Source: Microlunatus antarcticus | Lineage (GTDB): Bacteria > Actinomycetota > Actinomycetes > Propionibacteriales > Propionibacteriaceae | Reading direction: 5' to 3' | Length of the DNA stretch: 64,000 nt | NCBI RefSeq assembly: GCF_014193425.1 | Contig: NZ_JACHZG010000001.1 | Span: 124,001-188,000, forward strand | In this document: piece by piece, positions 25,569-34,455 of the stretch | Layout: each line of letters starts with the position of its first letter | Position numbering within the stretch: the first letter of the stretch is position 1 | Notes under the pieces: model-generated | Databases searched by the model: none | What the model was told of the DNA's origin: nothing | What the model saw: the letters and a program-made list of their open reading frames with translations, nothing else | Made by a program: the position numbers and the translations under genes

Positions 25569-26609
25569 GTGACCCCTCCCTACCTCGCCGACGAGAACCG
25601 CTACGACGTCCAGCCCTACCGCCGCTGCGGGGTGAGCGGTCTCCACCTGCCCGCCGTCTCGCTCGGCTTCTGGCACAACTTCGGCGACGACAAGCCGATC
25701 GAGACCCAGCGCGCGATCATGCGCCGGGCGTTCGACCTCGGGGTGAACCACTTCGACCTCGCCAACAACTACGGCCCGCCGTACGGCTCCGCCGAGACCA
25801 ACGCCGGGCGGATCCTCACCGAGGACTTCAAGCCCTACCGCGACGAGCTCGTCATCTCGTCCAAGGCCGGCTGGGACATGTGGCCGGGCCCGTTCGGCGA
25901 CCACGGCTCGCGGAAGTACCTGACGGCGAGCCTGGACCAGTCGCTGAAGCGGCTGAACCTCGACTACGTCGACGTCTTCTACCACCACCGCCCGGACGCC
26001 GACACCCCGCTCGAGGAGACGATGGGCGCGCTCGACGCGGCCGTCCGCGCGGGCAAGGCGCTCTACGTCGGGGTGTCGTCCTACTCCCCGGAGCACACGC
26101 TCGCGGCGGCGAAGATCCTGCGCGAGCTCGGCACGCCGATGCTGATCCACCAGCCGTCGTACTCGATGTTCAACCGGTGGATCGAAGGCGGGCTGCTCGA
26201 CGCCCTCGAGCAGGCCGGCGTCGGCTGCATCGCCTTCACCGCGCTCGCCCAGGGGCTGCTGACCAACCGCTACCTCAACGGCATCCCGGCCGACTCCCGC
26301 GCGGCGCAGGGCAAGTCGCTGGAGCAGGAGACCATCACGCCCGAGGTCATCGAGCGGGTCAAGAAGCTCAACGACCTCGCCGAGGGCCGCGGTCAGACCC
26401 TGGCGCAGATGGCGCTGGCGTGGGTGCTCCGCGACGCCCGCGTCACCAGCACGCTGATCGGCGCGAGCAGCGTCGCCCAGCTCGAGGACAACGTCGCGGC
26501 GACGAAGAACCTCACGTTCTCCGACGACGAGCTGAAGCAGATCGACGACCTGGCCGTCGAGTCCGGCGTCGACCTCTGGGCCGACGCGCGGGATGCGACC
26601 GACGCCTGA
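25569..26609 (+). CDS. Aldo-keto reductase (YghZ/Kv-beta-like)
   Basis: A 346-residue TIM-barrel reductase. The catalytic Asp-Tyr-Lys-His set is seen in HFDLANNYGPPYG, ISSKAGWDMWPGP and FYHHRPD. The GYG and WPGP features place it with the YghZ/L-glyceraldehyde-3-phosphate reductase group. Such enzymes use NADPH to reduce aldehydes. It is divergent from a LacI regulator and starts with GTG. A long inverted repeat lies downstream. Confidence 0.88.
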   Translation: MTPPYLADENRYDVQPYRRCGVSGLHLPAVSLGFWHNFGDDKPIETQRAIMRRAFDLGVNHFDLANNYGPPYGSAETNAGRILTEDFKPYRDELVISSKAGWDMWPGPFGDHGSRKYLTASLDQSLKRLNLDYVDVFYHHRPDADTPLEETMGALDAAVRAGKALYVGVSSYSPEHTLAAAKILRELGTPMLIHQPSYSMFNRWIEGGLLDALEQAGVGCIAFTALAQGLLTNRYLNGIPADSRAAQGKSLEQETITPEVIERVKKLNDLAEGRGQTLAQMALAWVLRDARVTSTLIGASSVAQLEDNVAATKNLTFSDDELKQIDDLAVESGVDLWADARDATDA

Positions 26610-26625
26610 GCCGAGAGCTCCCGCA

Positions 26626-26682
26626 CGAGCGGTAGGTTGCCGCGACGATCCTGGCATCAGGGACGCGGCAACCTACCGCTCG
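26626..26682. repeat. Perfect 19-bp inverted repeat, 19-nt loop
   Basis: CGAGCGGTAGGTTGCCGCG (26626-26644) is exactly matched by its complement at 26664-26682. It lies 16 bp after the aldo-keto reductase stop and 23 bp before the next gene start. The loop is too long for a classic terminator and no T run follows; it could be a transcription end, an attenuator or a two-site operator. Confidence 0.75.
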
Positions 26683-26705
26683 CGGAGTCATCGGATGATG
26701 TCCCC

Positions 26706-27707
26706 GTGAAGCCGACCGTCGTCCTCGTCCCGCAGCCGCAGCCCGTCGAGCGGATCTTCCGCCCCGAGACGCTGGCCCGGCTGCACGAAGCCTTCGAGGT
26801 GGTCGAGCCGGCCGAGGGCGAGCTCGACGCCGCGCTGGGTGACGCCTGGGCGATCGTGGGCCAGCCCGAACTGCCGACCGAGCGGCTCGAGCGCGCGCCG
26901 CACCTGCGGGCCGTGCTCAACGTCGAGGGGAACTTCTACCCCAACGTCGACTACCCGACCTGCTTCACCCGGAGCATCCGGGTGCTCGGCTGCGGGCCCG
27001 CGTACGCGCAGGCCGTGGCCGAGCACGCGCTCGGGCTCGCCCTGGACCTGGCGCGGGGGATCAGCCGGGAGGACCGCGCGTTCCGCGCCGGGCGTGAGCG
27101 CTACCTCGGCGAGGGCAACGCCGACGCGGTGCTGCTGCGGCACGCCGACGTGGGCCTGGTCGGCTACGGGAACATCGGACGCGCGCTGCGCCCGCTGCTG
27201 GCCGCGTTCGGCGCGAGGGTCCGGGCGTACGACCCGTGGCTCCCGGACGCCGTCCTGCGCGACGCGGACGTCGAGCCCGCGTCGCTCGACGAGGTGCTCC
27301 GCCGCAGCACGTTCGTCGTCGTCCTGGCCACGGTCACCGACGACAGCCAGCACCTGCTCGGCCCCCGCGAGCTCGACCTGCTGCCCGAGGGTGCCCGCCT
27401 GGTGCTGGTCAGCCGCGCCGCGGTGACCGACTACGAGGCCCTGGGCGAGCGCGTCGCCGCGGGCCGCTTCCTCGCCGCGTCCGACGTGTGGCCGACCGAG
27501 CCGGTGCCGGCGGACTCACCCTTCCGGTCGATGGAGGGCCTGCTCCTGTCGGCCCACCGCGCGGGCGGCATCCCGGCCGCGTTCCTCGAGATCGGCGACA
27601 TGGTCGTCGACGACCTCGAGCTGCTGGCCCGCGGGCTCGCCCCCGTCCGGATGCAGCAGGCCGCGCCCGAGCTGGTCGGGCGCTACCGGAACCGTCCCGC
27701 CGGCTGA
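26706..27707 (+). CDS. D-2-hydroxyacid dehydrogenase, NAD(P)-binding
   Basis: A 333-residue protein. The Rossmann motif VGLVGYGNIGRALRPLL, substrate-site Arg in RLVLVSRAAVTDYEAL and the Asp/His region (DVWPTEPVPADSPF, LSAHRAG) fit the D-isomer-specific 2-hydroxyacid dehydrogenase family. It oxidises or reduces a 2-hydroxy/2-keto acid. The GTG at 26706 follows the inverted repeat. Its 3' end overlaps the convergent TagF-like gene by 25 bp. Confidence 0.85.
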   Translation: MKPTVVLVPQPQPVERIFRPETLARLHEAFEVVEPAEGELDAALGDAWAIVGQPELPTERLERAPHLRAVLNVEGNFYPNVDYPTCFTRSIRVLGCGPAYAQAVAEHALGLALDLARGISREDRAFRAGRERYLGEGNADAVLLRHADVGLVGYGNIGRALRPLLAAFGARVRAYDPWLPDAVLRDADVEPASLDEVLRRSTFVVVLATVTDDSQHLLGPRELDLLPEGARLVLVSRAAVTDYEALGERVAAGRFLAASDVWPTEPVPADSPFRSMEGLLLSAHRAGGIPAAFLEIGDMVVDDLELLARGLAPVRMQQAAPELVGRYRNRPAG

Positions 27708-28789
27708 GCGTCGGCGCCCGGCCGGAGCCGCGCGAGCACCTGGTCGAGCACGCGGTCGGTGGCCCCGCCGTCGTCGAGGGCGCACCAGCGCTCGCGGAAC
27801 GCGGCGTAGCGCGCGGCGTCGGCGGCCGACGTCGCGGGCAGGGCGAGCAGCGCCTGGGCCAGCGACCCGGGGTCGAGCACGAGGGCGCTCGGACCCTCGG
27901 TCGCGAGGTCGAAGGTGAAGCCGCGGAGCTCGTCGCGGTAGTGCGCGAGGTCGTACGGGTAGAGCAGCAGCGGCTTGCCCGTCACGGCGAAGTCGAACAT
28001 CGCCGAGGAGTAGTCGGTGACCATCGCGTCGGCGGCGAGGTAGAGGTCGGCGATGTCGGGGTTGTCCGACACGTCGACGAGGCCGGCCACGCCCGTCCGC
28101 ACCGGGCGGCGGTAGAGGTAGTAGTGCTGGCGCAGGAGCACCGTGTAGCCGGGGCCGAGGCGTTCGAGCAGGAGCTCGAGGTCGAGCCCGTCGGGCGAGT
28201 CCGCGGCGTCCACGGTGTCGTCGCGGTAGGTCGGGGCGTAGAGGACGGCGGTGATGTCAGGGCCGATGCCCAGCTCGTCGCGCAGCGCGGCCCGGCGCTC
28301 GGCGGCGTCCGGTGCGCTCAGCACGTCGTTGCGCGGGTAGCCGGTCTCCAGGACGGGTCCGCCGTAGCCGAACGCGTCGCGCAGCAGGACGGTCGCGGCG
28401 GGGCTCTGGCTGACCAGCGCGTCCCAGCTCGCGATGTCGTCGTCGAGCTCACGCATCATCTCCTCGGCCGGGATGCTGGCCGCCGCGCGGTGGATCCGCT
28501 TGAGCGGGGTGCCGTGCCAGGTCTGGAGGTAGAAGGCGCCCGCCGGCTTGCGCCAGCGGTCGAGCTGCATGTGGGTGTTGCTGACGAGCACGTCGGCCGA
28601 CTCGAGCGCGGCCACGGCGGCCGGGGTGCCGATCGGCACGGTCGTGACGCCGGCCGGGAAGCCGCCGACGAAGCGTTCGTCCTGCAGCCACACGTGCTCG
28701 GCCTCGACGCCCCGCGCGAGCAGGCCCTGGTGGAGGGCGCGGGGGCTGTCCGCGTAGCGCCCGTTGAACGCGTTGTAAAGGAACCTCAC
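27683..28789 (-). CDS. CDP-glycerol glycerophosphotransferase-like (TagF type)
   Basis: A 368-residue protein without membrane helices. LQTWHGTPLKRI is the family signature near the N-terminus, and DIADLYLAADAMVTDYSSAMFDF is the conserved C-terminal block. TagF-type enzymes add glycerol-phosphate or similar polyol-phosphate units from a CDP donor to a teichoic-type polymer at the cytoplasmic face. No other teichoic gene is next to it, so which polymer is made is unknown. It starts with GTG and overlaps the convergent dehydrogenase gene by 25 bp. Confidence 0.88.
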   Translation of the reverse strand: MRFLYNAFNGRYADSPRALHQGLLARGVEAEHVWLQDERFVGGFPAGVTTVPIGTPAAVAALESADVLVSNTHMQLDRWRKPAGAFYLQTWHGTPLKRIHRAAASIPAEEMMRELDDDIASWDALVSQSPAATVLLRDAFGYGGPVLETGYPRNDVLSAPDAAERRAALRDELGIGPDITAVLYAPTYRDDTVDAADSPDGLDLELLLERLGPGYTVLLRQHYYLYRRPVRTGVAGLVDVSDNPDIADLYLAADAMVTDYSSAMFDFAVTGKPLLLYPYDLAHYRDELRGFTFDLATEGPSALVLDPGSLAQALLALPATSAADAARYAAFRERWCALDDGGATDRVLDQVLARLRPGADAQPAGRFR

Positions 28790-28835
28790 CGATGAAGTGT
28801 GCAGGAAAGTCGAAACGACCTGCGGTGACGCCGGG

Positions 28836-30038
28836 TCAGCGCCGGTCGTCGCTCGGCAGCGGGCGTACGGTCCCGGCGATGGCGACCGCCAGGGCCAGCA
28901 GCACGGCGACGGCGGTCAGCGCGTGCAGGACGCCGATGTGCTCGCCGAGGAACCCGATCAGCGGCGGCCCGCCCAGGAACGCGAGGTAGCCGATCGAGGC
29001 GATGACGCTGACCCGCGACGCGGCGTGCGCGGGGTCGTCGGCCCCCGCGCTCATGCCCACGGGGAAGCCGAGCGACAGGCCCGCCCCCCACAGGACGGCC
29101 CCGGCGAAGGCGAGCGCCGGGTGCCCGCCGAAGACGAAGAGCAGCAGGCCCAGCCCGCTCGCGGCGGCCATGACCCGGCAGACGGCGACGCGGCCGTAGC
29201 GGTCGAGCAGCTCGGGGCCGAACCAGCGGCCGGCGGTCATCGCGGCGAGGAACGTGGCGAAGCCCAGGATGCCCACGACGCGCGACGTGCCGTAGCCGTC
29301 GATCAGCGCGACGCTCGTCCAGTCGTTGCCGGTGCCCTCGGCGAAGGCGAAGGCGAGCACGAACAGCCCCACCAGCAGCGTGCGCGGCTCCCGCCAGGCG
29401 GCCAGCGCGCTGCGCCGCTCGGGGGCCGGTCCGTCCCCGGGCACCGGCTCGTCGGCGTCGGCGACGAAGCCGCGGACGACGAACGGGACCACCGCGGCGA
29501 CGAGGACGCCGACGACGACCAGGTGCACCGTCACGCCGACGCCCAGGCCCACGAGCGCCGCGCCGCTGAGCGCGCCGCCGACCGTGCCGATGCTGAAGCC
29601 CGCGTGGAAGCGCGGCATGATCGCCCGCCCGAGGCGACGCTCGACGACGGCGCCCTGGACGTTCATGGCGACGTCCCAGGCGCCCTGGCCGAAACCGAAG
29701 AGGAACAGCCCCACCACGACCGGCACGACCCCGCCCAGGTAGCCCAGGCCGACGACGACCAGCGCGACGGCGTCGACGAGCGCCATCAGCTGCACGGTGC
29801 GCCGCGAGCCGATCCGGGCGACGACCGGTCCGGCCAGGGGCAGCGAGATCACCGACCCGGCGGCGATCGCCAGCAGGACCAGGCCCAGCTGGGCCGACGA
29901 CAGCTCGAGCCGGTCACGGACCTGCGGGATCTCCGACGCCCAGCTCGCGAAGGCGAAGCCGGTGGCGATGAAGGCCGCGTACGTGGCCCGTACCCCGGCC
30001 TGGATCGCGACCGGGGAGGACGTGGAGGAGTGCGGCAC
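28836..30038 (-). CDS. MFS transporter (YbjJ-like)
   Basis: About 400 residues with 12 membrane helices. IPQVRDRLELSSAQLGLVLL and VARIGSRRTVQLMALVDAV give the YbjJ-type MFS layout, seen in uptake or efflux carriers of unknown substrate. The GTG at 30038 lies 20 nt after the stop of the GAF-ANTAR gene, so the genes may be cotranscribed. Confidence 0.85.
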   Translation of the reverse strand: MPHSSTSSPVAIQAGVRATYAAFIATGFAFASWASEIPQVRDRLELSSAQLGLVLLAIAAGSVISLPLAGPVVARIGSRRTVQLMALVDAVALVVVGLGYLGGVVPVVVGLFLFGFGQGAWDVAMNVQGAVVERRLGRAIMPRFHAGFSIGTVGGALSGAALVGLGVGVTVHLVVVGVLVAAVVPFVVRGFVADADEPVPGDGPAPERRSALAAWREPRTLLVGLFVLAFAFAEGTGNDWTSVALIDGYGTSRVVGILGFATFLAAMTAGRWFGPELLDRYGRVAVCRVMAAASGLGLLLFVFGGHPALAFAGAVLWGAGLSLGFPVGMSAGADDPAHAASRVSVIASIGYLAFLGGPPLIGFLGEHIGVLHALTAVAVLLALAVAIAGTVRPLPSDDRR

Positions 30039-30058
30039 GCGGAGAACTCTGCCCGAGA

Positions 30059-30805
30059 TCAGGAGGGGTCGAAGGGTCGTCCCTCTTCGGGGGACTGACC
30101 GCTGGTCCGCTGCACCAGGTCCGCAGCGACGTCGCGGAGGCGGCGGTGGCCGTTCTGGGACTCGCGGCGGAGCAGCTCGAAGGCGACCGTCGCGGTGCAG
30201 CGCTGCTGGCCCATGATGATGCCGAGCGCCTGGTCGATGACCGTGCGCGAGCGGAGCGACTCCTCCATCTGGGCCAGGAGGTTGGCGTCCTTGACCTGCC
30301 GGGTCGCGACGCGCAGGGTGCCGGCCGCCTGGGTCGCGAACAGCTCGAGGTCGCGCTGCTCGGTCGGGCCGAAGAGGCCGGGCTCGGAGAAGCCGTAGAG
30401 GTTGAGGGCGCCGAAGGTGTCGCTCCGGATGGTCAGCGGGAGGCTCAGCGAGCACCGGAGCCCGGTCTCGGCCGCGAGCCCGACGTAGTCCGGCCACCGC
30501 TGCTCGGTCCGAGCGTCGACGACGGAGACGACCTGGCCCCGGCTCAGGCTCTCCAGGCACGGCCCCGACCCGACCCGGTACTGCGTCTCGTCGAGGGTCT
30601 CGGCCCGGGCGTCGCTGAAGCCGAACGTCAGCAGGGTGTCGTCGTAGCGGAGCATGATCCCGCTGGACACCGGGGCCTTGAGCACCGTGGTCGAGAGCTC
30701 GGCCAGCTCCTTCAGGAAGAGCTTGATGTCCGCCACGTCGAGCAGCAGGTTCTGCAGCCGCTCGATCGGCAGGTGGTGACCCGGCTGCGGGTCGGGGACG
30801 GTCAC
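30059..30805 (-). CDS. GAF-ANTAR regulator A
   Basis: A 248-residue protein. An N-terminal GAF-type domain contains QYRVGSGPCLESLSRGQVV and LTIRSDTFGALNLYGFS. The C-terminal ANTAR domain, TVIDQALGIIMGQQRC and ESQNGHRRLRDVAADLV, binds two-hexaloop RNA terminators and prevents termination. The GTG overlaps the stop of the upstream GAF-ANTAR gene (GTGA), so the two are translated together. Confidence 0.9.
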   Translation of the reverse strand: MTVPDPQPGHHLPIERLQNLLLDVADIKLFLKELAELSTTVLKAPVSSGIMLRYDDTLLTFGFSDARAETLDETQYRVGSGPCLESLSRGQVVSVVDARTEQRWPDYVGLAAETGLRCSLSLPLTIRSDTFGALNLYGFSEPGLFGPTEQRDLELFATQAAGTLRVATRQVKDANLLAQMEESLRSRTVIDQALGIIMGQQRCTATVAFELLRRESQNGHRRLRDVAADLVQRTSGQSPEEGRPFDPS

Positions 30806-31623
30806 TGCTCGAGCTCGTCGAGGGTGGTCCGGCCCGCGACGAGGTCGTCCGCGAGCTCGTCCAGGGTCACGTCGAGGGAGTAGGCGTGGGCCCGGAGCAG
30901 CGCCAGCGCGTCGCGGGTGGCCTGACGGCGCCGGCCGACGAGCATCCCGGTGGCCACCCAGACGTGGTGGCGTCGGCTGGTGGCGACCCGATACCAGTCG
31001 GGCATGGCGTCGTCGAGGTCGACGTCGTGGACGTCGGCCATGCAGATGCTGAGGAGGGCCGAGACCGGACCCGCCACGTGGTCGGTGATCGCGGCGACGT
31101 CCAGGCGGCGGCTGAGGTACTCGTCCTCGGCGTAGAGGTCGAGCGCGGCGAAGACCTCGCCGTCCGGCGTGCTCAGGGGGATGGAGGCGACCGAGCGGAA
31201 GGGCGTGCGCTTCACCAGCTCCTCGCCGTAGACGGGCCAGCGGTGGGTCAGCTCGGCGAGGTCGGCCACGCAGGCGGCCTTGGCCACGGCCGCGGCCAGG
31301 CACGGACCCTCGCCGATGGAGGTCTGCAGCTCCTCGGCGGTGGACGCAGTCGCACTGCTCCCGCCCAGCGGCAGCCGCAGGATCTCGAGCAGGGTCGACA
31401 GCCCGGCGGCGTCCACCGGCAGCAGGTCGACGGCGGCCTGCGCGAGGACGGCCGGGGTGAGCCCGGTGCTTCCGCGCATGCGGTGGCTGACGGACTGGAG
31501 GAGGTCGGCGGTCAGGTCCACGACCACGCTGCTTCGCACCGGCGGAGCCAGGGCATCGAGCCACCTTCGGAGGTGCTGGGAGAGTGGGGACGCGAGCGCC
31601 CCGGCAACTTCCCAGCCGGGCAC
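30802..31623 (-). CDS. GAF-ANTAR regulator B
   Basis: A 273-residue protein. The GAF half has IGEGPCLAAAVAKAACVADL and SVASIPLSTPDGEVFAAL; the C-terminal half WVATGMLVGRRRQATRDALA and VTLDELADDLV is ANTAR-like. It is somewhat more divergent than its neighbours. The start is uncertain: the GTG at 31623 is used here, but the first 35 residues look weakly conserved. It is cotranscribed with regulator A. Confidence 0.82.
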   Translation of the reverse strand: MPGWEVAGALASPLSQHLRRWLDALAPPVRSSVVVDLTADLLQSVSHRMRGSTGLTPAVLAQAAVDLLPVDAAGLSTLLEILRLPLGGSSATASTAEELQTSIGEGPCLAAAVAKAACVADLAELTHRWPVYGEELVKRTPFRSVASIPLSTPDGEVFAALDLYAEDEYLSRRLDVAAITDHVAGPVSALLSICMADVHDVDLDDAMPDWYRVATSRRHHVWVATGMLVGRRRQATRDALALLRAHAYSLDVTLDELADDLVAGRTTLDELEQ

Positions 31624-31874
31624 AGGCTAGCGCGCAGTCCCTCACGCCACGGGGCGTCCGGCGTGCGTCGCCGGGGGTGGGAGGGCCCGGCGGGCTGCGC
31701 TGTTGAACTCGCCGAACCTGTGCGGTCGTCGAGCACCTCGACGACCAGCACTCGTGGTCTACCCCGTTCTCCGTCCGGACACGCACGGATGCGGCAAGGG
31801 TCCGCCGGTCCGCTCGGTAGGGTCGCACCAGCGGCGCCGCCGGACGGTGGCGTCCGCAGCGAGAGGTGTCCCCG
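31624..31874. promoter_or_regulatory. Divergent promoter region between GAF-ANTAR genes
   Basis: A 251-bp gap separates the minus-strand regulators A and B from the plus-strand regulator C and must contain their promoters. I could not assign a convincing -35/-10 pair. Downstream-most is GAGAGG, the ribosome site for the ATG at 31875. Confidence 0.45.
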
Positions 31875-32627
31875 ATGACCGGTAGTCCAGGAGCCCCTGC
31901 GCGAGACCCCCGACCTCCGAGCTCCGAGGTCGAGGCCGTGCGCGACCTGGCCGGGCAGCTGGGCCGGCTGGCTCGGACGCTGGAGGCCGAGGACGACACC
32001 GCCGCCATGCTCGACGAGGTCGTCGCGGCCGCGGTCCGGCTCATCCCAGGCGCCGAGGACGCCTCCATCAGCCTGGTGGTCGCGCGGCGCCAGATCTCCT
32101 CGCCCCACCGGACGGGCGACCTGCCGGGGAAGGTCGACGCCATCCAGACGGCGACGGCCGAGGGGCCGTGCCTGGACGCCGCGTACGAGCACCAGACCGT
32201 CCGGGTGCCGGACATGCGCCACGAGCGGCGCTGGCCCAAGTTCGCGCGAGAGGCCTACCAGGCCGGCGCCGGCAGCATGCTCTCGTTCCAGCTGTACGTG
32301 CAGGGCGACACCCTGGGCGCGCTGAACCTCTACAACCGGGCGGCGGGGGCCTTCGACGACGAGTCCGAAGAGGTCGGGCTGCTCTTCGCCGTCCATGCGG
32401 CGGTCGCCTTCGCCGATGCGCAGAAGCTGGACCACCTGGATCGCGCCGTCGCGAGCCGCGACCTGATCGGGCAGGCCAAGGGCATGCTCATGGAGCGCTA
32501 CCGCATCGACGGCGACGGCGCCTTCCGGGTGCTGGCCCGGGTCAGCCAGTCGACCAACCGGCCCCTGCGTGACGTCGCCCGTCAGCTCGTTGAGACCGGG
32601 CACCTCGACCTGGTCGAGGCGGACTGA
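31875..32627 (+). CDS. GAF-ANTAR regulator C
   Basis: A 250-residue protein. The GAF domain shows TATAEGPCLDAAYEHQTVRV and LGALNLYNRAAGAFDDES. The ANTAR domain shows RDLIGQAKGMLMERYRIDGD and QSTNRPLRDVARQLVETG, with the conserved aromatic and Ala residues that read RNA. ATG at 31875 has GAGAGG 8 nt upstream. It is probably the first gene of a plus-strand pair with regulator D. Confidence 0.9.
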   Translation: MTGSPGAPARDPRPPSSEVEAVRDLAGQLGRLARTLEAEDDTAAMLDEVVAAAVRLIPGAEDASISLVVARRQISSPHRTGDLPGKVDAIQTATAEGPCLDAAYEHQTVRVPDMRHERRWPKFAREAYQAGAGSMLSFQLYVQGDTLGALNLYNRAAGAFDDESEEVGLLFAVHAAVAFADAQKLDHLDRAVASRDLIGQAKGMLMERYRIDGDGAFRVLARVSQSTNRPLRDVARQLVETGHLDLVEAD

Positions 32628-32754
32628 CGCGACGACGACTGCGTCGGACTCCCCGCGCAGACGGTCGCACCGTGCAAGAATTTCGACCCTCAGGTCAGGA
32701 AGCGGCCGGGACCGTGGCCCGGCGACGCCGGCGCCCAAGCAGGAGCTGGCCCTC

Positions 32755-33465
32755 ATGGCCCCACCTCATCTCGACCACGCCCAGCGCTCGTTCGGCGTCT
32801 TCACCGCGCTCGTGCACGAGCCCTCGACCGCAGGGGGGCGGCTGCAGCGGGGTGTCGAGCTGCTCGCGAGGCTCGTCCCGGGCTGCGACCACGCGGGGGT
32901 CACGCTCCTGACGCCGGCCTTCGTGGAGAGCGTCGCCGCCACCGACGACGTCGTGGTGCGGGGGGACGCCTGGCAGCACGAGCTGAGCGAGGGGCCGGGC
33001 CTGGACAGCGTGCGAGGCCGGACGACGGTCGTCAGCCAGGACCTCCGCACCGACCCGCGCTGGCGCACCTGGGCCCCCCGCGTCGTGGACGGCCTCGGGG
33101 TGCGCTCGACGATGTCGGTCCTGCTCGAGCGCCACGAGGACGTCGTCGCGTCGCTCACGCTCTACGCCGACCGCCCGGACGTCTGGGACCCGGGCCGGCA
33201 GCAGCTCGCGACGGCACTGGCGAGCCAGCTCGCCGGGGCGAGCGCCGAGGCGAGGATGCTCGACGACCGTGAGCGCGCGCTCGTGTCCCGGGTCGGCCTG
33301 GGGCAGGCCCAGGGGATCGTGATGGAGCGGTTCGACCTGGGCGCGGACGAGGCGTACGACTACCTGCGTCGGCTGTCGCAGAGCACGCAGGTGGGGCTGC
33401 TGCAGCTCGCCGGGCACATCGTCCGGACCCGGGTGGTGCCGCCGCTGCCGGGCCGCTCCACGTAG
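32755..33465 (+). CDS. GAF-ANTAR regulator D
   Basis: A 236-residue protein. The GAF half contains LSEGPGLDSVRGRTTVVSQD and VLLERHEDVVASLTLYADRP, and the ANTAR half contains LVSRVGLGQAQGIVMERFDL and YDYLRRLSQSTQVGLLQLAG. It keeps the ANTAR spacing. The ATG at 32755 has AGGAG 9 nt upstream. It sits between regulator C and a sigma factor. Confidence 0.88.
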   Translation: MAPPHLDHAQRSFGVFTALVHEPSTAGGRLQRGVELLARLVPGCDHAGVTLLTPAFVESVAATDDVVVRGDAWQHELSEGPGLDSVRGRTTVVSQDLRTDPRWRTWAPRVVDGLGVRSTMSVLLERHEDVVASLTLYADRPDVWDPGRQQLATALASQLAGASAEARMLDDRERALVSRVGLGQAQGIVMERFDLGADEAYDYLRRLSQSTQVGLLQLAGHIVRTRVVPPLPGRST

Positions 33466-33480
33466 GCCGCGAGCCGGCCG

Positions 33481-33514
33481 GGGCGGTCGCCCCTAGGGGG
33501 GTACCCGACCGCCC
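33481..33514. terminator. Inverted repeat after GAF-ANTAR regulator D
   Basis: GGGCGGTCG (33481-33489) pairs with CGACCGCCC (33506-33514), enclosing a second palindrome CCCCTAGGGG (33490-33499). It lies 15 bp after the stop of regulator D, so a transcription end is likely; alternatively it is an operator for the sigma-factor gene. There is no T run. Confidence 0.55.
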
Positions 33515-33587
33515 GAGTCTGTGGTTCACTTCCTGCTGTGGCCAGCAGCGCGCCACGTTCGTACACACACGGACGGAAGAGCGCGCC

Positions 33588-34412
33588 ATGTCACTTCTCG
33601 CACCCCCTCTCCCCACCGTCTCCACCGGACGTGCCCCGACCCGTGGGTCGGATCCCGCCCAGCGTCTGGAGCTGGCCGAGCTGACCCTGGCGCGGCTGCG
33701 TGCCGCCCGGGTGGCGGACGAGGCCGGCCGCCAGGCGCTCTTCGAGGAGGTCGTGGTCTCCCACCTCTGGCTGGCCGACTCGGTCGCCCGCCGGTTCCGG
33801 GACCGCGGCGAGGACTCCGAGGACCTGCGTCAGATCGCCCGGTCCGGCCTGGTCGAGGCCTGTGCCCGCTTCGACCCCGACCAGGGCTCGTTCGCCGCTT
33901 TCGCCTTCCCCACGGTCACCGGGCTGGTCAAGCGCCACTTCCGGGACCACGGCTGGTCCATCCGGCCCTCGCGCCCCACCCAGGAGCTGTCCGCCGAGAT
34001 GTGGCGGCGCTGGCCGGAGGTCGCGCAGGCGGTGGGCGGCGAGCCGACCGAGCGCCAGCTGGCCGAGGTGCTGCGGGTGCCGCTCGACGACGTCCGGCGG
34101 GCACGTCGCGCCACGCAGGCGTACACGTGCAGCTCCCTCGACGCCCTGACCCACGACCACGAGAGCGACGAGCCGGACTCCGACCGGGCCGAGGCGCACG
34201 TGCTCGTGTCCTCGGTGTGGAAGGAGCTGACCGACGTCGAGCGGCGGCTGCTGCAGATGCGCTTCTTCGAGGAGCGGTCCCAGGCCGACATCGCGGTCGC
34301 GCTGGGCACCAACCAGATGCAGGTCTCCCGCATGCTCGCCCGGCTGCTCATGCGGCTGCGCGGGATGATCGGGTCCCTGGACGAGCCCACCGTCGCGTCC
34401 CACGCCGCCTGA
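33588..34412 (+). CDS. RNA polymerase sigma factor of the SigB/SigF/SigG group
   Basis: A 274-residue sigma-70-family protein with region 2 (SVARRFRDRGEDSEDLRQIARSGL; FDPDQGSFAAFAFPTVTGLVKRHFRDHGW), a region 3 helical part (LSAEMWRRWPEVAQAVGG) and region 4 (LTDVERRLLQMRFFEERSQADIAVALGTNQMQVSRML). The group serves general stress, sporulation or developmental regulons. No anti-sigma or anti-anti-sigma gene is adjacent, which is unusual for this group. Location after four ANTAR proteins suggests a common sensing block, which is an inference. Confidence 0.9.
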   Translation: MSLLAPPLPTVSTGRAPTRGSDPAQRLELAELTLARLRAARVADEAGRQALFEEVVVSHLWLADSVARRFRDRGEDSEDLRQIARSGLVEACARFDPDQGSFAAFAFPTVTGLVKRHFRDHGWSIRPSRPTQELSAEMWRRWPEVAQAVGGEPTERQLAEVLRVPLDDVRRARRATQAYTCSSLDALTHDHESDEPDSDRAEAHVLVSSVWKELTDVERRLLQMRFFEERSQADIAVALGTNQMQVSRMLARLLMRLRGMIGSLDEPTVASHAA

Positions 34413-34455
34413 CCGCACCGGGTGGGCCGCGGGCGGCGCCGTACGCTCCCGCGTC

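Noticed and set aside
33490-33506. SigF-type promoter GGGTAC ahead of the sigma-factor gene
   Set aside because: The GGGTAC hexamer is present but no GTTT-like -35 lies at the needed distance, and the sequence is better explained by the inverted repeat.
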